DNA from: Amoebophrya sp. A120
Taxonomy: Eukaryota; Sar; Dinophyceae; Syndiniales; Amoebophryaceae
Length of the DNA: 64,000 bases
Direction: 5' to 3'
Assembly (NCBI GenBank): GCA_905178155.1
Contig: CAJINV010000009.1
Location: forward strand, 2,829,373-2,893,372
The notes beneath the pieces are model-generated. The model worked only from the letters and a program-made list of their open reading frames with translations, had not been told where the DNA came from and made no database searches. A program made the position numbers and the translations under genes. Of this stretch, positions 22,981 to 33,205 are shown one piece after another. Each line of letters opens with the position of its first letter. Within the stretch, counting starts at the first letter, position 1.

Positions 22981-24770
22981 CACCCAATCCGCATGCAACC
23001 CAACGTGGCAGGCCTGCGTACAACAAAAGGAGTGGGCAACGCGGCCCTCCAACCATTTATACAATCAAGAAAAAGCGCACTGGCCGGGCCTCCGCACTTC
23101 CGAAGGCCCCGTCGCGCCAGGCAATACAGTTGAATCAGCCGGCGACTAGCCTCTCGCCAATAGTTGGTAGTGAATTTTCTCGACTAGATATTTGGATGGA
23201 ATCAATAGATTCAAAATAGATTGGCTCTGCGATCCTCGTGAGGCTACAAGCGGGGTAGCCTTGTTGGTCACAAGGGCCGCGCTGAATTTTGCCGGGGTTT
23301 CGATTTCGAGGCCCAAAAGCATCGCGGGCTGCGGAGAGTTGCCAAAAAGCGCGCGCAGCGAGCTCTTAAAGAGCCCCGGCACCCAGCTCAATTAAGAGCC
23401 CAGCTCGTTGCTTGTGGCGAGCGGCCCGAGAAAGTGACGACAGTACAAGGACACAATCTTCGCCACGAGCACCACACTGAGCTTTTACCTAGGCTTCCAG
23501 GAATCTCTCAAGCCCGGGCAAGAGCGTGCTATGCTCTCGCCTGGGCCTAAACCGTGGAAGACCGTGCAAAAGCGAATGGCCGTGGTGTTTGTGAAGCAAG
23601 ATCCCCCCTTCATCTGGCCACTTTTTATGGCCACGACAATCTTGCTCACAAGGCGGCAAGCTATGCTCTTGCCCGGCCCTCACGCCAGGCAAAAGCACAG
23701 CCGGGCGCTTGTGCCTAGCAACATTATCCCCGGGAGGCCACTCTTTGGCCGGAAGAGCGGCCCCCAGAAGAGGACCGCCCTGCATGACAGGCACGACGCT
23801 GCGCTGTTCCCTGGGCTTTCCGGATGGCGGCCCAGGTAAAAGCATGGCGCCCTGTAACGGCTTGCTGAGAATCGCGCGAAGCCTTTGCAGAGGCCTGGGC
23901 CCTAGAAGCCCAGATAAGAGCGCTGCGCGGTGTTTGTGACTAAGCAAGCCGATCCTGCTCTGGGGGCCACTTCTTGGCCCGAAAAAGCGACCAGAAAAGG
24001 GCAATCTTGCATGCAAAGCACCACGCTCCGCTCCTACCTGGGCTTCGCGGATTGAGGGCCGGCTAAGAGCATCGCGCGGCGTTTGTAAAAAAGACTGCGC
24101 CGGCCCGTAAAACAAGGTGGCGCAAGTACTTGCCACGGGCACTCTTTTACCTGGGCTTCCAGGTTTTTGGGCCCGGTAAAAGCATAGCGCGGCGTTTGTG
24201 ATACGACTTTGCCCTGTCCCGGGAAGGTGGCCAGATCAAAGGGATAATCTTGCAGCACGAGCGCCACGCTGTGGTCTTACCTGGGCCTCCAGACTTTGGA
24301 CCCCCAGATTCTGGGCGCCACGCGGTGCAGTTCAATGAGCCGGCGACTGGGCTCTCACCAATAGTAGCGCCGCGCCCTATCTTCAGGGGCGTTAGGGAAG
24401 GCCGAGAACGACTTTTCCCACGACCCTCCCGGGGAATCACTGTTATTTCATCTTTCGGCCTGCGCCTGAAGATAAAACTAAAGTTGCCGGAGCGGTTGCG
24501 GCCCCCCGTGGTCACACTACATGATCAAAAAACCGCCGGCCCACCACCCGGCGCGCGCTACTAATCGGCGCCGGCTCAACTACCTGATCGGCCGCCCCTG
24601 TGCTTGATGCCCTTGCAGGATACGTCGCATAGACTCGCACCATGCAAACTTCATAACCGACAACCCTGCAGAGGTCATTTTGAACTCGAACTCTATTCAT
24701 CCAGCCTGCATTTTTGCAAAATGCGTGGCGTTCGTAAGTTCATCATGGTGGCACACGAATGGCCATTTCC
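22981..24770. repeat. Intergenic GC-rich tandem repeats with flanking direct repeats
   Basis: Units of about 125-190 bp between 23480 and 24340 share GGCAAAAGCA-type, GCGCGGCGTTTGTG and GGCCACTC/TTTTTGGCC words. The array is bracketed by related direct repeats: AGCCGGCGACTAGCCTCTCG near 23140 and AGCCGGCGACTGGGCTCTCA near 24345. No gene is supported. A TATAAAT at about 23055 may serve the 20659-22980 gene. Confidence 0.6.
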
Positions 24771-27185
24771 CTAAACGCCACCAACTAGCTCACCGTCCCA
24801 CCGGGTGTGCGGCGGAGATGGCAATAACACTTTTTGTTTCGATACTGTTTGAAGTACTTCTCGAAAAGTCTCCAGCTGTTCCTTCCCGGCTTTAGAATTT
24901 TCCACCCCAATGTCAGCAAGCGTAAACATTTCGCGTTTTCCCGTCTTCGCATCGGGTTTCTCGTTCTCGTTTTTGAGGATCGCCCATACTTTTGTTTCTT
25001 GACTCGCAATGTCCCCAGCCACCTCCGTCACAAAAACCGGCGACTCAGTGGGGTTTGGAAAAACATAATAATTTTTCGACCCTTCCAGCTGCAGCTGCAG
25101 GGTGACTTTGAAAGGCCGGACCGGCCCAACGCTGCCCGGAACGACTGGCCGCAGTTCGACAGACGTGGCCCCGTTTTGTCCGACGGGGTTCTTGCCGACG
25201 CCGAGTACTTCGTACAGGACTCCGAGGTGACAACTCGACACTAATCCTGCAGCTTCGGCAGGAAGATAATTGTCCGGCTTCAGCAATGTGATCCATGCGC
25301 CCTCCGTTATCTTTCCTCCTCCGGCTGGCTGCGACATCTTCGTCGCTATGTCCTGCAACTTCGCGATCTGTTGTTTCGACGCGTCGCCGTTGCCCAGTTT
25401 CTTGTCCAATCTCTGAAACGCAGCAACGACATCCTTTTGTAGCTGTTCGATCGCTGGCGCATCGCCCGTTGTGGAGGCTGGACTAAGCACATGCGCAGCC
25501 AGGGTTTTCAGAAAGTCCTCATTAGAACTAATGGCCCCGCCCTCTGTACTTCCGTCCGAACTAGAAGTACTGGAGCGCTGCTTGAGTTGGAGTTTATCGG
25601 CAATCTTTTTGAAGCATTCGGCCAAATCTTTGACCGGTGCTTCTAAGTTGTTTGCAACATATGGCGCCGAACCCGTGCCCACTTGTTCCACCTGCGAGGA
25701 CACTAGTTCGCTAATTTGTGCCAACTTTTCTCTGAAAGCCTGCGCAGCCTTCGCCCCTTCGGGTTTAAAAAGGTTCAGCGCCGTAGGAGATTTCCCTCCG
25801 TCGACTTGTTGATCCAGTCCAGCAATATCGAGTCCCATCGCTGCCGCATGTTTCTGCAAGACATAAGCCCAATCGCCCAGCATCAATGCCCCTGTGCCCT
25901 TCATCCCAATGGCGTTCAAAACTAACGGAATCGCGTTCGCTCGGACGAGCGGGCTGCCGGACAGATCGCCCGTGCCGGAATTCCACAAAACCGTCTCGGC
26001 ATACTGCCACACGGCGTCCTGTTCTGCGAAGAGTTTCTGTTTTGGCTCAGCGCCCTCAGTGCCGGTAGCACTTCCACTTTTATACTCCAATACGGATCCT
26101 TTCCCAAGAGGGCTTTCGATCGGCGTCCGCCCTTGTTCATCTTCCCTCAGGATCTCCTCTACGTTTTCTTGCGTGAAAACGATTTTATTCGCTCCCTGCT
26201 TCTTCTGCTCTTCGGAGATCCGGAATATCGTTTGAAATAAATGTAGGAATTTCGCCTTTTCTTTCCCGCCGGCATAGTTCAGCACCGCTTTGGCCATGGA
26301 GATACTTTCCACCTGCTCGCTATCAAACGCAAACACTTTTTAAGTCTGGGTCTGGAAAAGTATGAGCATTACGAGGATTTCCATCCAGATCATGGTGTCA
26401 TGTACAGTACTACTAGAGCAATCCAGGACTTTTCGCCGCTGAGAGGTTGAGGTTTTCAATACTCTGTACAATTCCGCATGACAGATCCGCCCTCATTCGA
26501 AGGAGTGAAAATCAGACGCCTTAGTGCTTGTTGTTCTTTGGCATGACAAATTAGACTTACTATATTTTTGTGTGGTCCTTCCTGGTCCGTCGTCCAGAGA
26601 TAGCATCACAACTTGCCATGCGTCACTCCCTTCCAGGACCCGACAAAATTTTTGCCACGCATACTCGTGCTCTTGGAGAGCGCTGCTACCGCCCTGCTCC
26701 ATGGTGGAGTTTGTCAAACGCAAAAATGTCTGAGTCTGGAAGAATGAAACTTGTGATGCTGCACTTGGATTCCAAAAAAATCTGTATTGCATGAGCAGCA
26801 AAGAGAAAGTAATGTGTGCTACGTGGAGAGGGCATTTGTCATGCGGACTAGGCATCAAGAAGCCCTCAAAAGATCTGTGATGCTAGGGCATGCATCACCG
26901 ACATCATGCCATGGCTCATGCAAAACGTGCATGACAGGTATCAGAATCTTCCAGACCCAGACATTTTTACAATCCATAGAGTTCGCAGCGTTCCAGCTAG
27001 CGCCGGACCCCCACGCTGCCTCAAGCTCTCTATAGAGGGAAAGCAAGTGATTTATTTACGGAGTGCTGCTAGCATGAAAAAGCGCCGCACTTTGGCATGC
27101 GGGGCGACTGCCTTAATTTTACGAAGTACAAACAAAAACACGTGAAAACAACTTACTCACTCCCATGCGTTCCAGAGTGATTCAT
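24771..27185 (-). CDS. Unrecognised 555-aa protein, four exons with one GT-AG intron and two A introners
   Basis: Exons are 27185-27157, 27029-26979, 26706-26664 and 26315-24771 (TAG), together 1668 nt, exactly 556 codons. The first intron is conventional: GTAAGT at 27156 and CTATAG ending at 27030. The other two are A introners with TSDs GAGTT (exact) and CTCGC/CTCGT. The product is helical and soluble, with an N-terminal Trp/Ser/Gly-rich leader and coiled-coil-like stretches near residues 230-330. A beta-rich C-terminal part follows. There is no signal peptide and no recognised family. Its ATG overlaps the TGA of the upstream gene (ATGA). Confidence 0.85.
26321..26663. mobile_element. Family A introner, 343 bp, TSD CTCGC/CTCGT
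   Basis: TATCAAACGCAAACAC plus GTCTGGGTCTGG on the left and CTTCCAGGACCCGACAAA plus GCCACGCATA on the right. Excision joins His-Glu to Gln-Val-Glu in frame. Confidence 0.9.
26712..26978. mobile_element. Family A introner, 267 bp, TSD GAGTT
   Basis: TGTCAAACGCAAAAATGTC plus TGAGTCTGG on the left and TTCCAGACCCAGACATTTTT plus ACAATCCATA on the right. Exact GAGTT flanks lie at 26707-26711 and 26979-26983. Joins Ala-Asn-Ser to Thr-Met-Glu. Confidence 0.93.
27030..27156 (-). other. Conventional GT-AG intron, 127 nt
   Basis: Donor GTAAGT and acceptor TTTCCCTCTATAG, with no inverted repeats. It preserves frame between the first two exons of the 555-aa gene. Confidence 0.75.
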
Positions 27186-28880
27186 ATTTTCTTTGGTGGT
27201 GCGTCACGAAAAATAGAGCTGCCAAGTGTGCGAAGCCGCGTGACAAAATACGTCTTTACGTACGACAGCCACCGGTCGGGAAGATCACTGACTTCCCCTC
27301 CATATTCTCTCTGTAGTGCTGCGCCTGCCTCGTCGTGGTTGAAGGCAGCTATCCCGTGGAAAAACGTCCCCACCCCGGAGCTGTCGTGCAAATAATCTGA
27401 CTGCCCTGAGTTATAATGTGTGTCGGGCGCAGCTCGACCGGGAGTGCCTTTAAATGGCGTTCAATATTGGGAAGCTCAATTATTTGTGACGTCGTGGATA
27501 CATGATCGTACTAGCTCGCCACAACTACGCCGGTCAGGCGTGATCATGCCAAACGCACCGAGAGGCACGCCGCGCGCCTAGTATGGGAAACAACGCGGCC
27601 ACGGCCTATTTTGCAATGTGCTTGCTGTGACGACAATTCGATTTGGGGCAGTAGTGCAGTCGAGACATGCCTATCCATCAAGACCACGGGAAAGCTGTTG
27701 TCTTCTAGAATTGCACAGCGGGGGCGCCGCGGCCCTTCCTTGTCGTGTGCTTTTGCTGTAACATGCAGCGTTGCAAGTTCTGTCGGCGTTTCTACCTGAG
27801 GGCAGCTAGCGCCGTTGACTTTGACAACAAGGTGTTCTTGATGTACTGCAAAGACCAAACTAAAGGATTGAGAAGCTTCAACTACACTGACAAAAGGTGG
27901 AGCAGACTTCGACCGCTTCACTATGGTTGGTCTTGGTTGAGAACGTTTTTACACCGGATAGCGTTCGCGCCACCTTCATCTCGCCGCTCCCCCAGAGCGG
28001 ATATGGATTGCAAATATGTCCGGGTCTGGGAAAAAAAACGCAGAGGTTATTTTCGTGCTGGTTTTTTATCTTCCAGAAGGTGTGGAGTGCGGAGCCTAGC
28101 ATCACAGGTCGTAGTTCCAGCACTACGACAGCTTTGCAAAGCCTATTCAGCATGAGAAATCTACCCCTCTCTGCTTGGCGAAAAGATAAAGACCTTTTAT
28201 TGTCGACGCATGACAGATTTTTGTGCGACGGAGACCATTCTTGACAGAGCGCATCACAAGATTGCGCCTTGTTTCTAGACCCAGACATATTTTTTGCACT
28301 TGATAGCGAAGGAGCCAGGTTCTCCGCCGTCGGTTCCCGGGCGGTTTTGCGCCTTGTTCCGCTGGCCCGTTTCTGCCATGGCTTCTTGCGTTCTTTTTTG
28401 TTCGTTCATCACATGCAAACATCGATCTGGGTCCGGGAAAAAAATGCACCAGGCGCTTAAATAGATATCATGCAGCAGCAGCGATTTTAGCAGAGTGCCT
28501 CGCAAATAAATCTTCTGGAAGGACACATGGCTTAGCGATAGCATCACAAAATCTTATTCTGCGAAGGCTTTGCAATTGTGGCTAGTGTCCTGCATGTAGA
28601 ACAAAGTAAGTACCCAAGTACGCTTCATGAATGTTCGTGCCGCGCCAGAAGTAATCATAACTGGACAACTTTATTTGCGAGTCATGCAAGCTCACTGATT
28701 TTTACGATTCTTATTTTTTTTATCTACAACTACGAACTACTTTATGTTTTACATAAATACAAAGAAATAGAGGCCGACTTTATTTCACGAGCCTGAACTT
28801 GTTTTCCCGATCGCGATCCAGACACTTTGCTCTTGCAGTGCGTAATTTTGACGCCATCCCAATACGTTTGCTCCATCCAT
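27182..28880 (-). CDS. 3' part of a minus-strand gene: four exons, stop overlapping the next gene
   Basis: Exons 28880-28845, 28407-28306, 27996-27961 and 27344-27182 (TGA) join across A, A and B elements into 337 nt. With a two-base carry-over from the previous exon this gives 113 codons. The product is Glu/Arg/Gln-rich, then ends in a segment with WLSYVKTYFVTRLRTLGSS and a basic tail. Upstream exons near 31094-31140 and 31473-31520 look coding, but in a frame that does not connect under the usual TSD rule, so the 5' part is unresolved. No family recognised. Confidence 0.7.
27350..27960. mobile_element. Family B introner, 611 bp
   Basis: TATCCCGTGGAAAAACGTCC plus CCACCCC on the left and GAACGTTTTTACACCGGATA on the right. 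Contains a 125-codon minus open frame that I treat as chance. Confidence 0.8.
28002..28305. mobile_element. Family A introner, 304 bp, TSD GCGGA/GCGAA
   Basis: TATGGATTGCAAATATGTCC plus GGGTCTGG on the left and TAGACCCAGACATATTTTTT plus GCACTTGATA on the right. Joins Ser-Phe-Ala to Leu-Gly-Glu in frame. Confidence 0.88.
28413..28844. mobile_element. Family A introner, about 432 bp, diverged right end
   Basis: ATGCAAACATCGATCTGGGTC on the left (its CATCAC prefix replaces the usual TATCA) and GATCCAGACACTTTGC plus TTGCAGTGCGTA on the right. The join restores Val-Lys-Met-Asn-Glu. Confidence 0.7.
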
Positions 28881-28885
28881 GGCTG

Positions 28886-31093
28886 TATCAACTGCAAATA
28901 GGTCAGGGCCTGGAACAAGAATACCGAGCTTGCTTCTTGTGCAGATTGGTTACTAACATGAGGCCGAAGTCTGTCGCGCACTTTACCTATTGGGTAAAGT
29001 ACCACCAAAAGCCCCACTGTCTTATTTTTTCTGTGAAACGTGTGGTCATGCAGAGCAATAGGCTAAAATAACACTGGCTAAACAAGAACTCGCGATCGTG
29101 CTGCTTGTCGGTCATTTTCATTAATTTTACGGATACGGCGTGCTGGTGATACTGATTCACATTGTTCAGCACCTCGATGAACCAGCATCGCGACAAGATT
29201 CCACGCGGGCCTCCGCGTTGTGCGATTTTTCATTGCCTACCGCTCGAAAAACTTGACCTCAACGGGAATGCCAAAAGCCCACCAAAGTAAGAGTTGGCGG
29301 GCCTAGCGACGGGGCGCCCGCGGCCACGAATACCGGGGCCCGCACATCTGTTCCGCCCCTTCCGCACTGGGCCCGTACTTTCAGTGCGCCGCCGGCCTTG
29401 GCGCCAATGTGTGTCAGCACACAGCGCAGGCGATTTGCACCGGCGGAGCACACCTCCGTCTCGCACGCAGGGGCGACGCAGGCAAAGAACGGGCGCCAGG
29501 CGGCGGGCTGCCGTGCCGGTTTGGCAACGAACCCCATGCAGGCATACGGCGCCAAGAACAGCGAGACACGAAACGCCCACGCCCGCTGCAACTCGGCAGA
29601 GACGAGGCGAAAGAACCGGGCACGCGCGGCGCCTCTCCCAAGAATGCCGGAGCGGCGGCTGTTCATCCGCGCGCCCCATATCCTAAAGCGGGTAGGTAAT
29701 GCCGCTGCCAAGGGCAGCCCGCGCGTTTCGCTGGCCGTGCGCTGCGGGGCTTCGCCGCTATTGGCATCGATGCGGGCCAAGGGCGGCACGCCCCTGCCCG
29801 ATGAGCCGCTTCGCACACCGCTCCGCGGAGCCTGCCCCGCCAAACCAACGGCCAGCGGCTGCACTTCGGAAATTCAAAACCCCATCGCCGGCCTTCGCTG
29901 ATTTTAAAACGCCATCGGCCATGTCTCGCATGATTTCAAAATCCCATCAGGCCTCTTAAGCAAATTCAAAACCCCATCGCCCGCCTTGGTCAGTTTCAAA
30001 ATCGCATCAGCCAGACATTTTGTTTTTGGCCAATTTCAAAACTCCATCAAGACGATACTCAAAATTCCGTCAGAATTCCGCCAGAACCGAGAAAACCATC
30101 GGAGACCGCAACTCTGACAGAGTTTTGAAATGCCTTGGCTTTGCGGCTTTGAAACTTTCCAGGGCCCAGGATTTTTCTTGTGCCCAGGAGATTTCGCCGC
30201 GCGATGGTGTCTGCTGAACGAGAGGCCTCCCCTCCGGCTTCCCTCCTTGTTAGGCGCCGCAAGGCTGCTCCGAAGAGCGGCCACACGCTACAGGATGCCG
30301 CACACTCCAGGCAGCCCTTCGCCTGGGCGGCGCGACCTGCTCAACTACGTATTGCAGAGCCGCGAGACCATCTCCGCCGCGGCCTCATCTGCGTCCTCTG
30401 CCGCTCCGTCTCAGGTAGACTGGCTACCTAGGCGAGCCGGCGCGCGGACAACTGCAACAGCAAGTGGAACATTTCCCGACGAGTCGCGCGCGCGCCGGCC
30501 CTACTGTCTAGCCCGAAGCCCGCCACGCCTGCTTCCCTGTGCGAAGCTGTCCACGTCCGGGCACGGCCTCTACTTTTCACAGTCGCAAGGTGCTGCTTGG
30601 CTTTCCTTGCGACGAAAAAAAGGGCACGGGCGAACCCACTGCAACAGCTCGCGGGGCCCGCAGGCGCTCACCTAACGAAACCGAGAAACCCAGCGCCACA
30701 TGGAAGCTCCTGCGGGCCTATCCTTTGGCCGCTCTAATCGGAGCGACGCCCGGCAGACAGTGTAGAGCTGGCCAGCGACTGCAGCCGCGTTCCGGCCCAG
30801 GTGTGTTGCCACGCATTACGGCGCGACCAAACTCAAACAGCGGCGAATAGCTGCTCTGCTGGAACCATGGCTGGGCGAAAAAGAAGCAAACCCTCCGAAA
30901 CATCAAGACCAAATCGCAGCGCCTTCTAGCACACAGGCTGCGTCATTGGCGTTATGATTTTCGAAAAGCCCCACATTTTGAAAGTAGTTGTTTGAAATTG
31001 TTTCACTTAAAATCATTCCCGGGCCCTCCGATCCAGCGTTTACGATGCGAAAGCATGGCAAGATTCCAGGCCGAAAAATATTTGCATTCGATA
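28886..31093. mobile_element. Family A introner enlarged to 2.2 kb by GC-rich cargo
   Basis: TATCAACTGCAAATAGGTCA plus GGGCCTGGAAC on the left and ATTCCAGGCCGAAAAATATTT plus GCATTCGATA on the right, with weak flanks GGCTG/AACTG. The interior holds GC-rich sequence from about 29220 to 30900 and a tandem repeat at 29865-30100. Confidence 0.75.
29865..30130. repeat. Tandem repeat of about 31 bp (TTTCAAAACCCCATC-type)
   Basis: The core (A/T)TTCAAAA-CCATC recurs about seven times at near-regular spacing with variable linkers, inside the enlarged A element. Confidence 0.75.
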
Positions 31094-31137
31094 AACTGCG
31101 GGCGCCACGTGGCCGTGGAGCTCCTGGTGGTTCGGCG
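31094..31137 (-). CDS. Short coding exon between A and B introners
   Basis: Open in all three minus frames. The frame PAPNHQELHGHVAP continues from the upstream 31473-31525 exon (SPPVPEAHFIVMQQ), but a different frame (RRRTTRSSTATWRPQL) is needed by the downstream exons. Either a splice position is shifted here or one exon is misassigned. Confidence 0.45.
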
Positions 31138-31142
31138 CCGCC

Positions 31143-31472
31143 TATCATGTGTAAAAACATCCCCACCCCAGAACCAGATGACTTCTCGTCATGCAAAGGC
31201 GTGGCATGCCAAAATAAAACATTTCATCTCACACGCAAGTTGTCCACAGGGAGCATTCTTATTTCTGATGCTATCTTCTCGGAATTGGCAAGGATAAGAT
31301 GATGGATCCGCGATGCGACTGCGCTACCACTAGCTAAAAAAACGCGACTAGTAACTTTGGGTTCCCAGACTTGTAGTCATGCGTAACACGACGCAAACAC
31401 TGTTCATTTGTGTAGCAAGGTCAACGTCTTGACTCATCTGAAGTTCTCGTGGGGACGTTTTCACGCAGGATA
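31143..31472. mobile_element. Family B introner, 330 bp, TSD CCGCC/CCGGC
   Basis: TATCATGTGTAAAAACATCC plus CCACCCC on the left and CGTGGGGACGTTTTCACGC plus AGGATA on the right. Confidence 0.85.
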
Positions 31473-31524
31473 CCGGCTGCTGCATCACGATGAAATGTGC
31501 CTCTGGCACTGGCGGGCTTCGAGA

Positions 31525-32550
31525 GCGAAAATGCAAATCCATTGCAAATATTCCACCCTCCAATCGAAACTGATTGAAACATGTATTGCCACATTGTAAG
31601 AACATGCAAATGTGGGATCAGCATGGCAAATGTCGCGATTCGACACCGACAAGCGTCGGGCATCAAAGAAGTCTGTTTATCCTCTTGCGCCCTGGCCTAG
31701 CAGGAGCGGCGAGGTCTTTAGTCATTCTAGCAGGAGAGGCGAAGCCTGTACCCGTTGTGCTTCTGAAAGCATTGGCATTGGCATTCTGCAACAAAATAAA
31801 CACTATACTTCAATGCGCCTTGTTCGTCTTGACTGTGCAAAACACGAACAAAATTTTCATGTGAAACCAGAACCAACTACTTTACTTTCTCGCAACAAGA
31901 CCAGTAAATGTAATTATGCTTTGCCTTTCTGAGCGCGCCCCCCAACCGGACACTTTTCGTTTCGATATGCTGCGCCGCTTCTTTCCCGGTTGCTGGCTCT
32001 TGGCGGTCCGCCCCTGGGCAGGCGTCGACCGGCCTCGTTCTATGACGCGCTCAGCTGAAACAATCTTAAGTGGAACAAGAAGTACAAGGCGAAGCCACTT
32101 TGTAAACCGATTCGCCAGCTCCGCACCGGAGATACAGACCAACCGGCCGGGTGGTCCTTAACTCCGGCACCCCTGCCCGAAATTTTGCCTTACACAACCA
32201 TCAGTCGCAAGCGGTAACTCTCGGGGCACCGGAGTTACGAACCATCCGGCCGGTTGGTCCGAAACTCCCGTGGGGATTGTACTAACAGGGTAAGGCTTGT
32301 TGCGACCCCCCTATATTTTTTTGAAGGGGGCGAGCCGGCTCTGGTTGCCTCTGCTCTGCTGGCTAAGCCTGCCTACTTCATCTGTGCAGTTTTCAATGCC
32401 GTTTGGCATCGTGTCAGACTCAGAGAGTTCTTGTCGTGTCAAGCACCATAATTATAGCTAGCTAGACGAGACGAGGGCCAACGCAAAACAGAAGAACGTG
32501 GACACTTTGCATCACAAATTGTTCCAGGTGAGATTGTTCTATAGGAGAAA
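31525..32550. other. Unresolved region with a foldback repeat
   Basis: No exon chain is convincing. A minus open frame at 31882-32142 (Arg/Ser-rich) may be an exon. The main structure is an inverted repeat near 32137-32260 (listed separately). Confidence 0.35.
32137..32260. repeat. Inverted repeat (foldback) with about 38-bp arms
   Basis: GACCAACCGGCCGGGTGGTC continues through AACTCCGGCACCCC. It is mirrored by GGGGCACCGGAGTTACGAAC followed by CATCCGGCCGGTTGGTC. About 90% of the arm positions pair, and the loop is roughly 45 bp. It lacks TAT/ATA introner ends. Confidence 0.8.
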
Positions 32551-32551
32551 G

Positions 32552-32943
32552 TCATACGCTCGTGCGGCTGCTCCTGGCCTTCGGCTTCCGCCTCTTCTTT
32601 GCCGCTGCCGTTGCGTGCCTGCTTCTCCTATAAAATGTAAAAATGTCTGGGTCTGGAAGAATGCAAGTTTGTCATGCTTGTCTGGCATGACTCTTAAATC
32701 TGTCATGCACATTACCAAAGAGCCCCACTTTTCTGTCATGCAGAAACGTAGTTTGTCATGCAGAATAGGCAACACCTAGAAGCTCAGAAACTTGTCATGC
32801 TGAGCCAGCAATTGTCGCCTCCTCATGATATACGCCACACAGCATCACAAGTTTCCAGACCCAGACATTTTTACATTTAATATCTCCAGGTAAGCTTGGC
32901 CCCGCTCCGCTTTGCCCGATCGACTGGACTTGCTCCTCCGCCT
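32552..32943 (-). CDS. Two short exons encoding a basic C-terminus
   Basis: Exon about 32943-32883 and exon 32623-32552 are joined across an A element with an exact TCTCC duplication. The frame ending in TGA gives a Lys/Arg-rich tail with AAAKKRRKPKARSSRTSV, which would suit a nuclear or RNA-associated protein. The other two frames are also open over this short distance, so the frame choice is uncertain. The upstream boundary is a B-like 3' end (GTGGGGGAATTTTTCC). Confidence 0.5.
32629..32882. mobile_element. Family A introner, 254 bp, TSD TCTCC
   Basis: TATAAAATGTAAAAATGTCT plus GGGTCTGGAAG on the left and TTTCCAGACCCAGACATTTT plus TACATTTAATA on the right are near-perfect inverted ends with exact duplications. 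Confidence 0.92.
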
Positions 32944-33205
32944 ATTCTTGTCAGGAAAAATTCCCCCACCTCAACGCATTCAAGGATGATTTCTCATGCG
33001 TCGTTTGCATTCACAAAAGCTGTCCACTTGTGTTGATGCTACAAGACAAAGAGCCACACTCCCGGCCTAGTGTGCAAGCAAATCGTCATGGTATTTTTCC
33101 GCAGACTGCAGTTGTTGCCGTCACTTTCTCGCCTCATGCTGAGCACCAGCATCCAACGCTTGTATTTCATGCCGGACAGACAAATTTTAAGGCAAATCTA
33201 TCACG

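Noticed and set aside
24785-25296. Shadow frames opposite and within the 555-aa gene
   Set aside because: They overlap a frame proven by three junctions.
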